Positions 1 to 8,176 of a stretch of DNA of 64,000 nucleotides are shown one piece after another. Each line of letters opens with the position of its first letter. Positions within the stretch are counted from its first letter, which is position 1. The stretch spans positions 1,984,001 through 2,048,000 of the forward strand of contig OZ240213.1 of the NCBI GenBank assembly GCA_965197555.1, read 5' to 3'. The DNA is from G965197555 sp965197555 (GTDB lineage: Bacteria > Chloroflexota > Dehalococcoidia > Lucifugimonadales > UBA3495). The notes under the pieces were generated by a model. That model had not been told where the DNA came from, made no database searches, and saw nothing but the letters and a program-made list of their open reading frames with translations. The translations under genes were made by a program, and so were the position numbers.

Positions 1-1708
1 GTGTTACCGGTGCGCCATCTTCCAGTATTCGGCTATCTGCCAGTGCGTCTAGATCCACGGTCTTCTGGGTCTCCATTTCCTGTATGGTAATCGTTTGTCC
101 ACCGGCCTGCCCATCTACCTGGACGATAGTTCCAGTAACTGTGTTCGGAGCAGCAAAGCTCAGTAGCACGTCGGCCAAAGCGTCGTTAATTGTCTCGCTC
201 GGCAGGACAAGGACTTGGTCGGCGGTGTTGGATTCCAGGTCATACCTAACCCGGACCCTGCTTGCCAGATCGAGTTGCTCCGGGCTTGTCAGCTTGCCGC
301 CATATGGACGTACGAAAGCCCTAGGGGAAGCGTGTCCGCTCAGCCAATAGCTTTGGACTCCAGAAGATACTCCGGCCGGTGCCTGCCAGAAAGCGGTGTC
401 GGCGCCCACGCTTACATCCAGGACCTCGCCGCCTGGCCGAGTGATGCGAATCACTCCTCTTTGGGAATCGATAGAGGTGATAATTCCGGAAATCTCCAAT
501 CTGGGTGTCACGCCATGGGCTCGGGCGAGACCGGCGGCCCGCTCCTCAAGCTCGGAAGCCAACGCCCCTCGCGAGTCACGGATAACGGTGAGGTGATAAG
601 AGAGATTCTCCGTTAACCTTTGGCTTAAGTAATGCTCATCGTTCAGGGACTTGGACTTTAGGGATTGGTCCAAGGCCGCCTGCAAGCGCGCAAGACTATT
701 GTCTACTGGGTCTAAACCTGTGATCAGGAGCGCTCCGCTCCGCTGGTCTTGTTCCAAGACCGCCACTAAGTGGGAACCCTGCTCAAGCTCTTGTATGTTT
801 AACGTTGCAAATGCAGATATCTGAGCACCGTCCGGACCCCGGATACTGATTGTCCCGTTATCGTTCACCTCAGTGATTAGACCTGAGATGTGATGGGTCC
901 GGGCCGGAAGGCCGGTGCGGACCAGGATTCTTGCTACTACGTCGTTGGATGTCAGGACCGCTACCGAATCCCCAGGCGATAGGGACTCGATGGCGGTGCT
1001 ACCCCCGAACGGGACTTGGAACTCAGTCACTGGGGTGGTGGTGAGTTTCACCGGACCACCTTCGGCTTTAATGGTAATGGCCGCTTCGCCAGCATCGGCC
1101 CCGGGATTGTCTCCCGAGATGGCGGTGATGGTGCCAAAGATGCCCCGAGTATTCAGATTGGCGTCGCTAATTACATGTCGGACTAACTCCCTCCTCTCGC
1201 CCGCTATTGAGGTAGCGATCACCTCTATGGGCAATGGATTCAATCCTGGTCCTAAGGTCAACTCAACGGAAAAGCGGCCATCAGTATCCGGAAGCGCCAG
1301 AATGCCATTTACACTAACCGTGGCGTCGGGTGAAGCGGTCCCCACGACGGTCAGCCGGTCTGAATGAATTAGCAGGTCTCCTGCGGGTGAAGAGACCTGA
1401 AGCTTGAGGCGTGCTGGCCCGGCCAACGGCGTAGGTGCCGGCGTGGGTTCAACCTTGAGTTTAGTATGAGGGCTCGCCGCAGACGTTGGGGTAGGTTTAG
1501 CAATGAGCGTTGGAATGGATACGGGTTGCTCTGTTGGTGGGGGTGCTGATAATGTCGGTGGGGCGCCAGACGATGGAATCGGAGATTGTGTTGCGATCGG
1601 TATATCTCCGCCGCAAGCCCCCAGCAACCACATCAGAAGAATAACGGTAAGGGTAAGACCGCCGCCCCATCTTAAACCCTGAAATCCTCTACCCATCCCT
1701 CTCCCCAT
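1..1708 (-). CDS. Secreted lipoprotein with repeated beta-rich domains, cut by window edge
   Basis: An open frame of 569 codons runs leftwards from an ATG at 1708 and leaves the window without a stop, so the C-terminus is missing. The product begins with a hydrophobic leader ending in LLGAC (Cys32), a lipobox for signal peptidase II. A Pro/Thr/Ser-rich linker follows (about residues 40-90), then an Ig-like or glucodextranase-B-like segment (about 100-165). After that come about four copies of a short beta-rich unit of the form G-x-I-x-x-[IV] ... I-x-I, resembling DUF5666-type repeats. No catalytic motif is visible. It is probably anchored to the outer face of the membrane; function unknown. 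An in-frame ATG at 1696 is an alternative start. The plus-strand frames over this region are shadows of it. Confidence 0.8.
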   Translation of the reverse strand, partial: MGRGMGRGFQGLRWGGGLTLTVILLMWLLGACGGDIPIATQSPIPSSGAPPTLSAPPPTEQPVSIPTLIAKPTPTSAASPHTKLKVEPTPAPTPLAGPARLKLQVSSPAGDLLIHSDRLTVVGTASPDATVSVNGILALPDTDGRFSVELTLGPGLNPLPIEVIATSIAGERRELVRHVISDANLNTRGIFGTITAISGDNPGADAGEAAITIKAEGGPVKLTTTPVTEFQVPFGGSTAIESLSPGDSVAVLTSNDVVARILVRTGLPARTHHISGLITEVNDNGTISIRGPDGAQISAFATLNIQELEQGSHLVAVLEQDQRSGALLITGLDPVDNSLARLQAALDQSLKSKSLNDEHYLSQRLTENLSYHLTVIRDSRGALASELEERAAGLARAHGVTPRLEISGIITSIDSQRGVIRITRPGGEVLDVSVGADTAFWQAPAGVSSGVQSYWLSGHASPRAFVRPYGGKLTSPEQLDLASRVRVRYDLESNTADQVLVLPSETINDALADVLLSFAAPNTVTGTIVQVDGQAGGQTITIQEMETQKTVDLDALADSRILEDGAPVT

Positions 1709-1761
1709 TAGTAGACCGTCTATGCTGGGCCGAGCCCTGGTATTGTCGGCCCAATTCAAGC

Positions 1762-1800
1762 CGCGTACTTCTAGTACGCGTATTTCTAGTATAAGAAATA
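1762..1800. promoter_or_regulatory. Two adjacent inverted repeats in a divergent intergenic region
   Basis: 1762-1780 is a perfect 8-bp inverted repeat with a 3-nt centre (CGCGTACT / AGTACGCG). Directly beside it, 1781-1800 carries TATTTCT / AGAAATA around a 6-nt centre. They lie between the divergent lipoprotein (start 1708, minus) and the GNAT gene (start 1901, plus), so they could be operators or hairpins in a leader. No T-run follows in either direction, which argues against a simple terminator. Confidence 0.4.
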
Positions 1801-1900
1801 GTACTCCAGGCTTAATAGGTGGTTCGAATGCGAATTATGTTAAAGCTGAGTACCCTATGGTAGAATGAGGCCCCAAGACAGGAGCTGTTTTCACCAACGC

Positions 1901-2551
1901 ATGAGCATATTCCTCCGGCGGCTCCGGGCCGACGACATTGCACAGGTTGTCGAAATTGAGAAAGAGGCTTTCTCTCCTCTTTGGATTAGCACCCCTTTTA
2001 AACGGGAGCTGAACAACCGCTTCGCCAGCTACCTTATTGCGTGTGTTTCTCCGGACATCGACAGCGGTGTCGGGCATGAGGAGCCCTCAGCACCCGCACA
2101 ATCAGGCTGGTGGAAACGGTTCGTAGGGCATCTAACCCGTCCGCAAGTTAAAGAGCCCACCGAGGAAGCGGGCCGGTCAGACATCGTCGGCTATGTCAGC
2201 GTCTGGTACCAGGGTGAGGAGGCCCATATCACCGAAATCGCGGTGCGGGAGAAGCTGAGGGGCAGGGGCATTGGTGAGCTATTATTAATCGGCTCCCTTG
2301 GGGCGGCCGTGGGATATGGTTCTAGGGTCATGACCCTAGAGGCCCGGGTGTCAAACTTCATCGCCCAGAACCTCTACGAAAAATACGGGTTCAAGTCGGT
2401 GGGAATCCGTAAGGGCTACTACTCAGACAACCGGGAAGACGCCGTCATCATGACAACGGACCCCATCCACACGGAGGAATACCAGGACATGATTGAGGGC
2501 CTCCAAGAAGTGTACCGGTCCCGATGGGGTGAAATCTGTATCGAGGCCTGA
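1901..2551 (+). CDS. GNAT family N-acetyltransferase, RimI-like
   Basis: Acetyl-CoA-dependent N-acetyltransferase; the family modifies protein N-termini (RimI on ribosomal protein S18) or small amines. The N-terminus (RRLRADDIAQVVEIEKEAF) and the acetyl-CoA-binding motif A (REKLRGRGIGELL, about residues 108-122) are typical, followed by NLYEKYGFKSVGIRKGYY near the C-terminus. A polar insertion of about 40 residues lies between the first strands and motif A, which is longer than in RimI. I chose the ATG at 1901 because the family motif starts there and a GGAG lies at 1881; an in-frame ATG at 1865 would overlap a TAGAAT -10-like box (1861-1866). The substrate cannot be read from sequence. Confidence 0.85.
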   Translation: MSIFLRRLRADDIAQVVEIEKEAFSPLWISTPFKRELNNRFASYLIACVSPDIDSGVGHEEPSAPAQSGWWKRFVGHLTRPQVKEPTEEAGRSDIVGYVSVWYQGEEAHITEIAVREKLRGRGIGELLLIGSLGAAVGYGSRVMTLEARVSNFIAQNLYEKYGFKSVGIRKGYYSDNREDAVIMTTDPIHTEEYQDMIEGLQEVYRSRWGEICIEA

Positions 2552-2615
2552 TGGCTCCGCGGTTTATTCGGCTTCAATAGGGGCCCTGTGGTTCCCAATG
2601 CCAACTCAGTCGCTG

Positions 2616-2644
2616 TTGACCGTCAGGATTCCCATTGATAGAAT
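2616..2644 (+). promoter_or_regulatory. Sigma-70-type promoter for the coaE operon
   Basis: TTGACC at 2616-2621 and TAGAAT at 2639-2644 are separated by exactly 17 bp. The -10 box ends about 60 bp upstream of the coaE ATG, so the predicted leader is short. It is the best-formed promoter in this half of the window and probably drives coaE, the MoxR ATPase, NUDIX and VWA genes together. Confidence 0.55.
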
Positions 2645-2705
2645 GGCTCAGTCCTAAGCCGGAAGACCGAAAACACAAGTTACACAGTCACTTGATCGGA
2701 AAGCG

Positions 2706-3317
2706 ATGTTGGTGATCGGTTTGACCGGTGGAATCGGCACCGGGAAGAGCGAGGTTTCCAAGCTACTAGAGGGACTGGGTGCTGTCGTCATCGATGCCGA
2801 TCAGATTGGCCACCAGGCTTATGCGCCGGGCACCGACAGCTGGCAAGAAGTGGTCAGCACCTTCGGTGATGAAATCGTCCAGTTAAATGGGGAGATTGAT
2901 CGAGGCAAGCTGGGTTCCATTGTTTTCTCGGACCCGTCTCGCTTGGCCAAGCTCAATCAAATTATGCACCCCCGTATGGCGCAAATGGTAGCGGATCAGA
3001 TTGCCAGGTTCAGGGACGAGGACGCGGAGGTTGTGGTGGTAGAGGCGGCACTCCTATTCGAGGCTGGCTGGGACTCTCTGGTCGACGAGGTTTGGACTAC
3101 CGATGCCCCGGTCGAAACGGTTTTAAAACGGGTAGGAACTCGCAGCGGCATGAGCGAAGGCGACGTTCGGAAGCGCATCGCCTCCCAGATGGACCGCCAA
3201 GAGTGTCTAGCTCGATCTCATGTGGTAGTCGAAAACTCTGGAGATATTTCGTCACTAAACGAAACCGTACAACAACTTTGGCAGGCCCGAGTCCAAGGGA
3301 GGATTGAGCAAAAGTAA
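2706..3317 (+). CDS. coaE: Dephospho-CoA kinase
   Basis: Catalyses the last step of coenzyme A synthesis, ATP-dependent 3'-phosphorylation of dephospho-CoA in the cytoplasm. The P-loop GGIGTGKS is at residues 8-15, followed by the family's DADQIGHQAY segment, VVVEAALLFEAGWD in the middle and the RxxSQM-type lid region. Length (203 aa) matches the family. Its TAA overlaps the ATG of the next gene by one base, which suggests translational coupling with the MoxR ATPase. A well-formed promoter lies at 2616-2644. Confidence 0.95.
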   Translation: MLVIGLTGGIGTGKSEVSKLLEGLGAVVIDADQIGHQAYAPGTDSWQEVVSTFGDEIVQLNGEIDRGKLGSIVFSDPSRLAKLNQIMHPRMAQMVADQIARFRDEDAEVVVVEAALLFEAGWDSLVDEVWTTDAPVETVLKRVGTRSGMSEGDVRKRIASQMDRQECLARSHVVVENSGDISSLNETVQQLWQARVQGRIEQK

Positions 3318-4210
3318 TGGTAGAAGCCGCGGAGCCGCAACACAAAGAATATCCAATTGAGGAATTCCTGGTACGGAGCGAGCCCTACTATCGCTCGGTG
3401 GCGGATGAGTTGGATTTGTTTTCAGCAGCTTACCAGCAACACCTTCCGGTGTTGCTGAAAGGGCCTACGGGTTGCGGCAAGACCCGCTTCGTGGAGTATA
3501 TGGCATGGAAGCTGGGCCGACCGTTGACAGTCGTCAAAGGCCGGGAGCGGCAAGAGGTCAGGGAAGGTGAGGTCCGGGTGCCTCTGGTTACCATCGCCTG
3601 CCATGAAGACTTGACCGCAAGCGACCTGGTGGGCAGATATTTGCTGGACGCCGAGGGTACCCGTTGGATCGACGGTCCCATGACCAGGGCAGTCAAGGCG
3701 GGGGCCATTCTCTACCTGGACGAGGTTGTGGAAGCCAGGAAGGACACTACGGTCTTAATCCATCCTCTAACCGACCACCGGCGAATCCTCCCTGTGGAGA
3801 AGACAGGGTCTATCATAGAAGCGGACGACCGCTTCCTTTTGTGCATCTCCTACAACCCCGGCTACCAGAGCGCACTGAAAGACCTGAAACACAGTACGAG
3901 GCAGCGGTTCATTTCTATCGAGTTCAACTACCCTCCTAAAGAAATTGAGGCCGAAATCATACACCAGGAGAGCGGTTGCGCCAAGGAACAAGCTGAAGCG
4001 TTGGCCAAGCTGGGTGAGAAGATTCGAAACCTGGAAGAGCATGGATTGCAGGAAGGAGCCAGCACAAGGCTGTTAATCTATGCTGCACGGCTTATGAACG
4101 AGGGTATTTCGGCTCGTCGGGCCTGCCAGGTCGCGATAGTCTGGACGTTGACCGACGAACCCGAACTCCAGCGGAGCCTGGAAGAAGTGGTTTCCTCCAT
4201 CTTCGAATAG
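3317..4210 (+). CDS. MoxR/CbbQ-type AAA+ ATPase
   Basis: AAA+ ATPase of the MoxR group (CbbQ/NorQ/GvpN-like). These pair with VWA proteins to remodel or insert metals into client enzymes. Walker A GPTGCGKT is at about residues 49-56 and Walker B ILYLDEV at about 131-137, followed by the DHRRILP loop, an SYNPGYQ sensor-1 region, and a C-terminal CbbQ_C-like segment starting near NYPPKEIEAEII. The ATG shares a base with the coaE stop. The likely partner, a 1082-aa VWA protein, is two genes downstream with only a NUDIX gene between. No Rubisco, nitric oxide reductase or gas-vesicle gene is nearby, so the client is unknown. Confidence 0.9.
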   Translation: MVEAAEPQHKEYPIEEFLVRSEPYYRSVADELDLFSAAYQQHLPVLLKGPTGCGKTRFVEYMAWKLGRPLTVVKGRERQEVREGEVRVPLVTIACHEDLTASDLVGRYLLDAEGTRWIDGPMTRAVKAGAILYLDEVVEARKDTTVLIHPLTDHRRILPVEKTGSIIEADDRFLLCISYNPGYQSALKDLKHSTRQRFISIEFNYPPKEIEAEIIHQESGCAKEQAEALAKLGEKIRNLEEHGLQEGASTRLLIYAARLMNEGISARRACQVAIVWTLTDEPELQRSLEEVVSSIFE

Positions 4211-4218
4211 GAGTCTAA

Positions 4219-4806
4219 ATGGGCTTATCCCCTATAGACATCGCTAGGAATGCGCTCCGCTACCACGTTAAGTCCACGGTGAACCATTCCAGGCTGACAC
4301 CCGCCGCCATTCTGCTGCTGCTCTACCCTAAGGATGGCGAGTTCTGCGTACTTCTCAACAAGCGTTCGGACCTTGTTGAAAATCACAAGGGAGAGATCTC
4401 GTTCCCCGGAGGCGTCCAGGACCCAGGAGATGCGGACCTGTTGGATACGGCGCTCCGAGAGGCCGAGGAAGAGATGGGGATACAACGGTCCGACGTTACT
4501 ATCCTGGGAGAATTGGACCAGGTAGAAACTAGAAGTAGTTACCAAGTACAGCCCTTTGTCGGGACCATCGGCTCACAGTATCAGTTTTGTCCCAGCGACA
4601 TCGAAATAGCTGAAGTGCTTGAGGTACCTGTACCGGCGCTTCTCGATCCAGCCAACCTGCGAGTGGAGACACGCTGGCAGGATGGGGTGGGCGAGACTAG
4701 CTTCTCTTACGCTCACAACGAGCACCTAATATTCGGTGCCACGGCAAGAATTCTTCACCAGTTCCTGGACCTGGTGAAGGACAGCCAGGGTAAGGAGGTC
4801 AACTGA
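4219..4806 (+). CDS. NUDIX hydrolase, coenzyme A pyrophosphatase (NudL-like)
   Basis: Likely splits CoA or acyl-CoA into 4'-phosphopantetheine and 3',5'-ADP. It carries the CoAse signature before the Nudix box (LLNKRSDLVENHKGEISFPG, residues about 41-60) and a Nudix box of the form GGV...REAEEEMG (about 61-84). The start ATG at 4219 is preceded by AGGAG with 5-nt spacing. It is sandwiched between the MoxR ATPase and the VWA protein, and its TGA lies 1 nt before the next start. A CoA-degrading enzyme in the same operon as the CoA-making kinase coaE is a suggestive pairing. Confidence 0.88.
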   Translation: MGLSPIDIARNALRYHVKSTVNHSRLTPAAILLLLYPKDGEFCVLLNKRSDLVENHKGEISFPGGVQDPGDADLLDTALREAEEEMGIQRSDVTILGELDQVETRSSYQVQPFVGTIGSQYQFCPSDIEIAEVLEVPVPALLDPANLRVETRWQDGVGETSFSYAHNEHLIFGATARILHQFLDLVKDSQGKEVN

Positions 4807-4807
4807 T

Positions 4808-7800
4808 TTGAGTTCGGCTCCTCTGACCGATATAGAGCAAGAACTAAGCAAGCTCCCACCAGCCGTTATTGAGGCCTATAGGGAAGCGACCGGGTCGGTG
4901 CAGGCAGCCTTCGGAGACGAAGAGTTGACGTTGTGGGCTAAGGAAGGCCTGGCCATCGCGACGCAAACCGTCCGCTCCTGGGAGTCTGCGGTTGAGTACT
5001 ATCGAGTAGGCCCGCAAGTCGCGCGCTTCCTGTCTTTCCCATCGTTCATGCAGTGGGCTCGCTGTGGCACCTATTTGGCCCAGGACTCACCCACCTTAGC
5101 AGTGGCTTTTTTCCGGTCCAGCTCTTCAATAGTGCCCAATTTGCGGCCTCAATACATTCCCAGATGGGCCGGTCTGGGCCGCAGCCTGTATAAAGGGACT
5201 TGGAAGTCTAGCACCCTGGCGGCCAAGTTCTTTGAAGTCAGCCCCGACCTGGTTAGGAGCTTGCCATTCTGGGATGTGGAAGTCTTTGCGTCTCTTATCG
5301 AAGCGCTGTCTTACAAGTCCTACGACGTGGCGGTGGAGTGCCTGGTATTGGGCCGGGACGTACTGCCCGGCATGGGCCGGGAAAGAGAGCCCTTCCTTTC
5401 CATGTCCCGCGCTTTGATCGACACAAGCTGGCGGGAGGTGAAGTCCTGTCTGGAGCTGGTGCCCAGAGCCCTTCAGCAAGTTGATGAGAGCCAGACCGGC
5501 CGGTTCCTCAAATTGGGGGAGCGCCTGGCCAAGGTAGGAATTCGCGATACGTCCCGCTTCCTGGCAGACGGCACTCAGACACTGGGACAAATCCCTCAGG
5601 CGTCCCAGGGCTATATTCTTGATCTGTCAGAGAAGCTTTTGGCTGTGGCCCCTGAAGCCGTCCCGCCTTTCCTGAGGAACCTGGGCGACGTGCTCAACCG
5701 TATCACGGTCAGCCAACTGGATGGATGGTTCCAGCACGGCATGGAGCTCCTCAAGGAGAACCCGGAAAGTGGCATTGCTTTCTTTAAGATAGAGTCCAAT
5801 ACTTCGGAAACCATGCTGGAGACCCTCTCTTCCAGCATGGAATTGGATCGGGTCAAGGGCATAATCCGGTTGTATTGCCGGGCTTTGTCCGGGTCGCCGG
5901 TGGAAGTGCTCACCACCCAGGAGTTGGTAAGGAAGAACATCGGGTGGGTGGACGAGGACTCGGCGTCTACGGATGGGACTAAAGTGTTCCTACCGCCGGT
6001 GGTGGACCAGTATTCCACCAAGCAAGATAATTTTGCTTGGTTCAAAGTGGTTTCCACTCACCAAGTAGCCCATTTGGAGTTCGGCAGCTTCGAATTGGCA
6101 TTTGAAAAACCAGCGGTCCAGTTCACGGACCGTCGATTTGACTTGGAACGTGAGGCCGTACCACAACCTGCGGCGGAGTTGGAGGAAGAAGGGACGGACG
6201 CCGATCGTCCTCTGACCGACATTGGCCGGTTTTTACATCTGTTCGAAAATCGACGTCTTGCATTCGATCTCTTTACTGTCTTGGAAGACTGCCGCTTGGA
6301 CTTCCGCATCAAGGTCGAATACCCAGGTATCCGGGTTGCCGCCAACCGCGTGGAAAGCGAGTCCCTGGCTTCCCGCCCCAGGATTCAGGACTTGGCTCTG
6401 CAGGAAGCACTGGTGGAGCTTCTGGTCCACATGAGCTTGGAGCAGTTTTCCGAGCTTCCGGTGCCCAAGGAATACAAAGACGTAGCCGTCATGTTGGCCC
6501 GAATTCTTCACCAACTGAGGACACCGCAGGTTTCCGTGGAGGACGCGGCGGAGGCCACGCTACGGGCCTACGAAATTATCTCCCGGCTACAGAACGAGAC
6601 TCAACCCGAGGACGAATGGGAGGAACAAGACCTGGAGGAGCCTGGCGATTTCTCTGAAGAGGACTACCAGGACCTGCTGAACCAGTTGCAAACGGGCGCC
6701 GGTGAAGGTGCGCCTGGGGAGCAAGGCGAGGACCAAGACTACGAGTCTCCAGAACCGGTGGACTACCGCGGCGACTTCAAACCGGAGATGGTGCAGCTTT
6801 TGTCCAGGCTCCAGATGGACGCAGCGGAAGGAGAAGGCCAACCGATTTCCCAGGAGATGCTGGAGCAACTGCTGCAGGAAAGCGCTGAGCTGGAACTGGA
6901 CGCAGAGCAGGGAGACATCAACTCCAGTATGACCATGTTCGCTCAGAACATCATGAAGGAGGCTGGTGCCCCGCCTCCCAACTCCCAGCCTGGACAGGGC
7001 TATGGGCCGCTGCTGCACGACCAGGAACAGGGCGGCGAGTTGGAAGCCAAGGAACCCCAGACCTACGCCTACGACGAGTGGGACTTTCGGGCTGCCGACT
7101 ACAAACCCCGATGGTGCATCGTAAAAGAAAAGACGGTGGACGAAGGGGACTCCGGCTTCTACAACGACTCGCTAAAAAACTACATGTCCCTTCTAAACCA
7201 CATCAGGCGCCAGTTCGAGCTGATCATGCCTGAGAGCTTCAGAAAGATCTATCGGCTGACGGATGGCGAGGACGTGGACCTTAATGCGGCTTTGGAAGCC
7301 GCCGCAGACCTTCGGATGAAGGTCCCCCCGGACGAAAAGATCTACTGGCAACGCAACAGGGCACGCCGGGACGTGGCGGTGGTGTTCTTGTTGGACATGA
7401 GCGCCTCTACCGCCGAGGCCATTGACGAGGGGCGCCAGGTAATGGACGACCGGGATGCCCCTGACGACCCGGTAGAGTACATGGTATGGCTACGCCGTCG
7501 GCGGGAAGGCCTAGTAAGGCGAAATTACAAAAGAATAATCGACCTGGAAAAGGAAAGCACAGCCCTGCTGATTCATGCCCTTGAATCCATTGGGGACACC
7601 TATGGCATCTACGGATTCTCGGGCTATGGCAGGGAGAACGTTGAATTCTACGTGATCAAAGACATTGCCGAGAGCTTTGGGGACCGGATCAAACGGCGCA
7701 TCGACAAGGTTACCCCTTTGCACGCCACCCGCATGGGAGCCGCCATTCGCCACGCGATCACCAAGCTGGAGAACCAGGACGCGGCTACCAAGATACTGTT

Positions 7801-8056
7801 CTTGATCAGTGACGGGCGCCCCCAAGACCGGGGCTACAGCCGTGAGGGCGTGGAAAAGGAATATGCGGTCCACGATACTCACATGGCGCTGGTGGAAGCC
7901 CGCCGCAAGCAGATTGTTCCCTTCTGCTTGACCGTGGACAAAGCAGGCCACGACTATCTCAAGAGCATGTGCGGGGACATGGGTTACGAGGTATTGGGGG
8001 ATATATGGGCGTTGCCGGAGCGGTTGCCCATGTTGTACCGCAAGCTCACTCTGTAG
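4808..8056 (+). CDS. Large VWA-domain protein, partner of the MoxR ATPase (NorD/CbbO-like)
   Basis: 1082 aa. The N-terminal half is helical and repeat-like (about residues 1-380, repeated FF/FL-x-x-x-P patterns). A charged, Gln/Glu-rich linker follows (about 590-720), then a C-terminal von Willebrand A domain with MIDAS motif DMSAS (Asp about 863) and a second metal-site loop LISDGRPQD (about 1000). The architecture matches NorD/CbbO proteins, which act as adaptors for MoxR ATPases. The start is TTG, supported by AAGGAGGT at 4792-4799 with 8-9 nt spacing. It immediately follows the NUDIX stop. It ends upstream of a strong hairpin (8083-8117), which probably closes the operon. Confidence 0.85.
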   Translation: MSSAPLTDIEQELSKLPPAVIEAYREATGSVQAAFGDEELTLWAKEGLAIATQTVRSWESAVEYYRVGPQVARFLSFPSFMQWARCGTYLAQDSPTLAVAFFRSSSSIVPNLRPQYIPRWAGLGRSLYKGTWKSSTLAAKFFEVSPDLVRSLPFWDVEVFASLIEALSYKSYDVAVECLVLGRDVLPGMGREREPFLSMSRALIDTSWREVKSCLELVPRALQQVDESQTGRFLKLGERLAKVGIRDTSRFLADGTQTLGQIPQASQGYILDLSEKLLAVAPEAVPPFLRNLGDVLNRITVSQLDGWFQHGMELLKENPESGIAFFKIESNTSETMLETLSSSMELDRVKGIIRLYCRALSGSPVEVLTTQELVRKNIGWVDEDSASTDGTKVFLPPVVDQYSTKQDNFAWFKVVSTHQVAHLEFGSFELAFEKPAVQFTDRRFDLEREAVPQPAAELEEEGTDADRPLTDIGRFLHLFENRRLAFDLFTVLEDCRLDFRIKVEYPGIRVAANRVESESLASRPRIQDLALQEALVELLVHMSLEQFSELPVPKEYKDVAVMLARILHQLRTPQVSVEDAAEATLRAYEIISRLQNETQPEDEWEEQDLEEPGDFSEEDYQDLLNQLQTGAGEGAPGEQGEDQDYESPEPVDYRGDFKPEMVQLLSRLQMDAAEGEGQPISQEMLEQLLQESAELELDAEQGDINSSMTMFAQNIMKEAGAPPPNSQPGQGYGPLLHDQEQGGELEAKEPQTYAYDEWDFRAADYKPRWCIVKEKTVDEGDSGFYNDSLKNYMSLLNHIRRQFELIMPESFRKIYRLTDGEDVDLNAALEAAADLRMKVPPDEKIYWQRNRARRDVAVVFLLDMSASTAEAIDEGRQVMDDRDAPDDPVEYMVWLRRRREGLVRRNYKRIIDLEKESTALLIHALESIGDTYGIYGFSGYGRENVEFYVIKDIAESFGDRIKRRIDKVTPLHATRMGAAIRHAITKLENQDAATKILFLISDGRPQDRGYSREGVEKEYAVHDTHMALVEARRKQIVPFCLTVDKAGHDYLKSMCGDMGYEVLGDIWALPERLPMLYRKLTL

Positions 8057-8082
8057 AGGCACTCTTTATAGGACGTGTCAAT

Positions 8083-8117
8083 GGGAATGGGCCTGCCCCC
8101 GGGGCAGGCCCATTCCC
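8083..8117 (+). terminator. Strong hairpin, probable terminator of the coaE-VWA operon
   Basis: A perfect 17-bp inverted repeat (GGGAATGGGCCTGCCCC, one central base, then its complement) lies 26 bp after the VWA stop codon and is followed by TTTCC. In practice the loop would open to about 5 nt. The short T-run is weak, but the stem is very stable. Confidence 0.7.
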
Positions 8118-8176
8118 TTTCCAGGGTCGATTCAATTTGGAGAGGGGCGCCTTTACTTACGGGGGGGTCGATTCGT

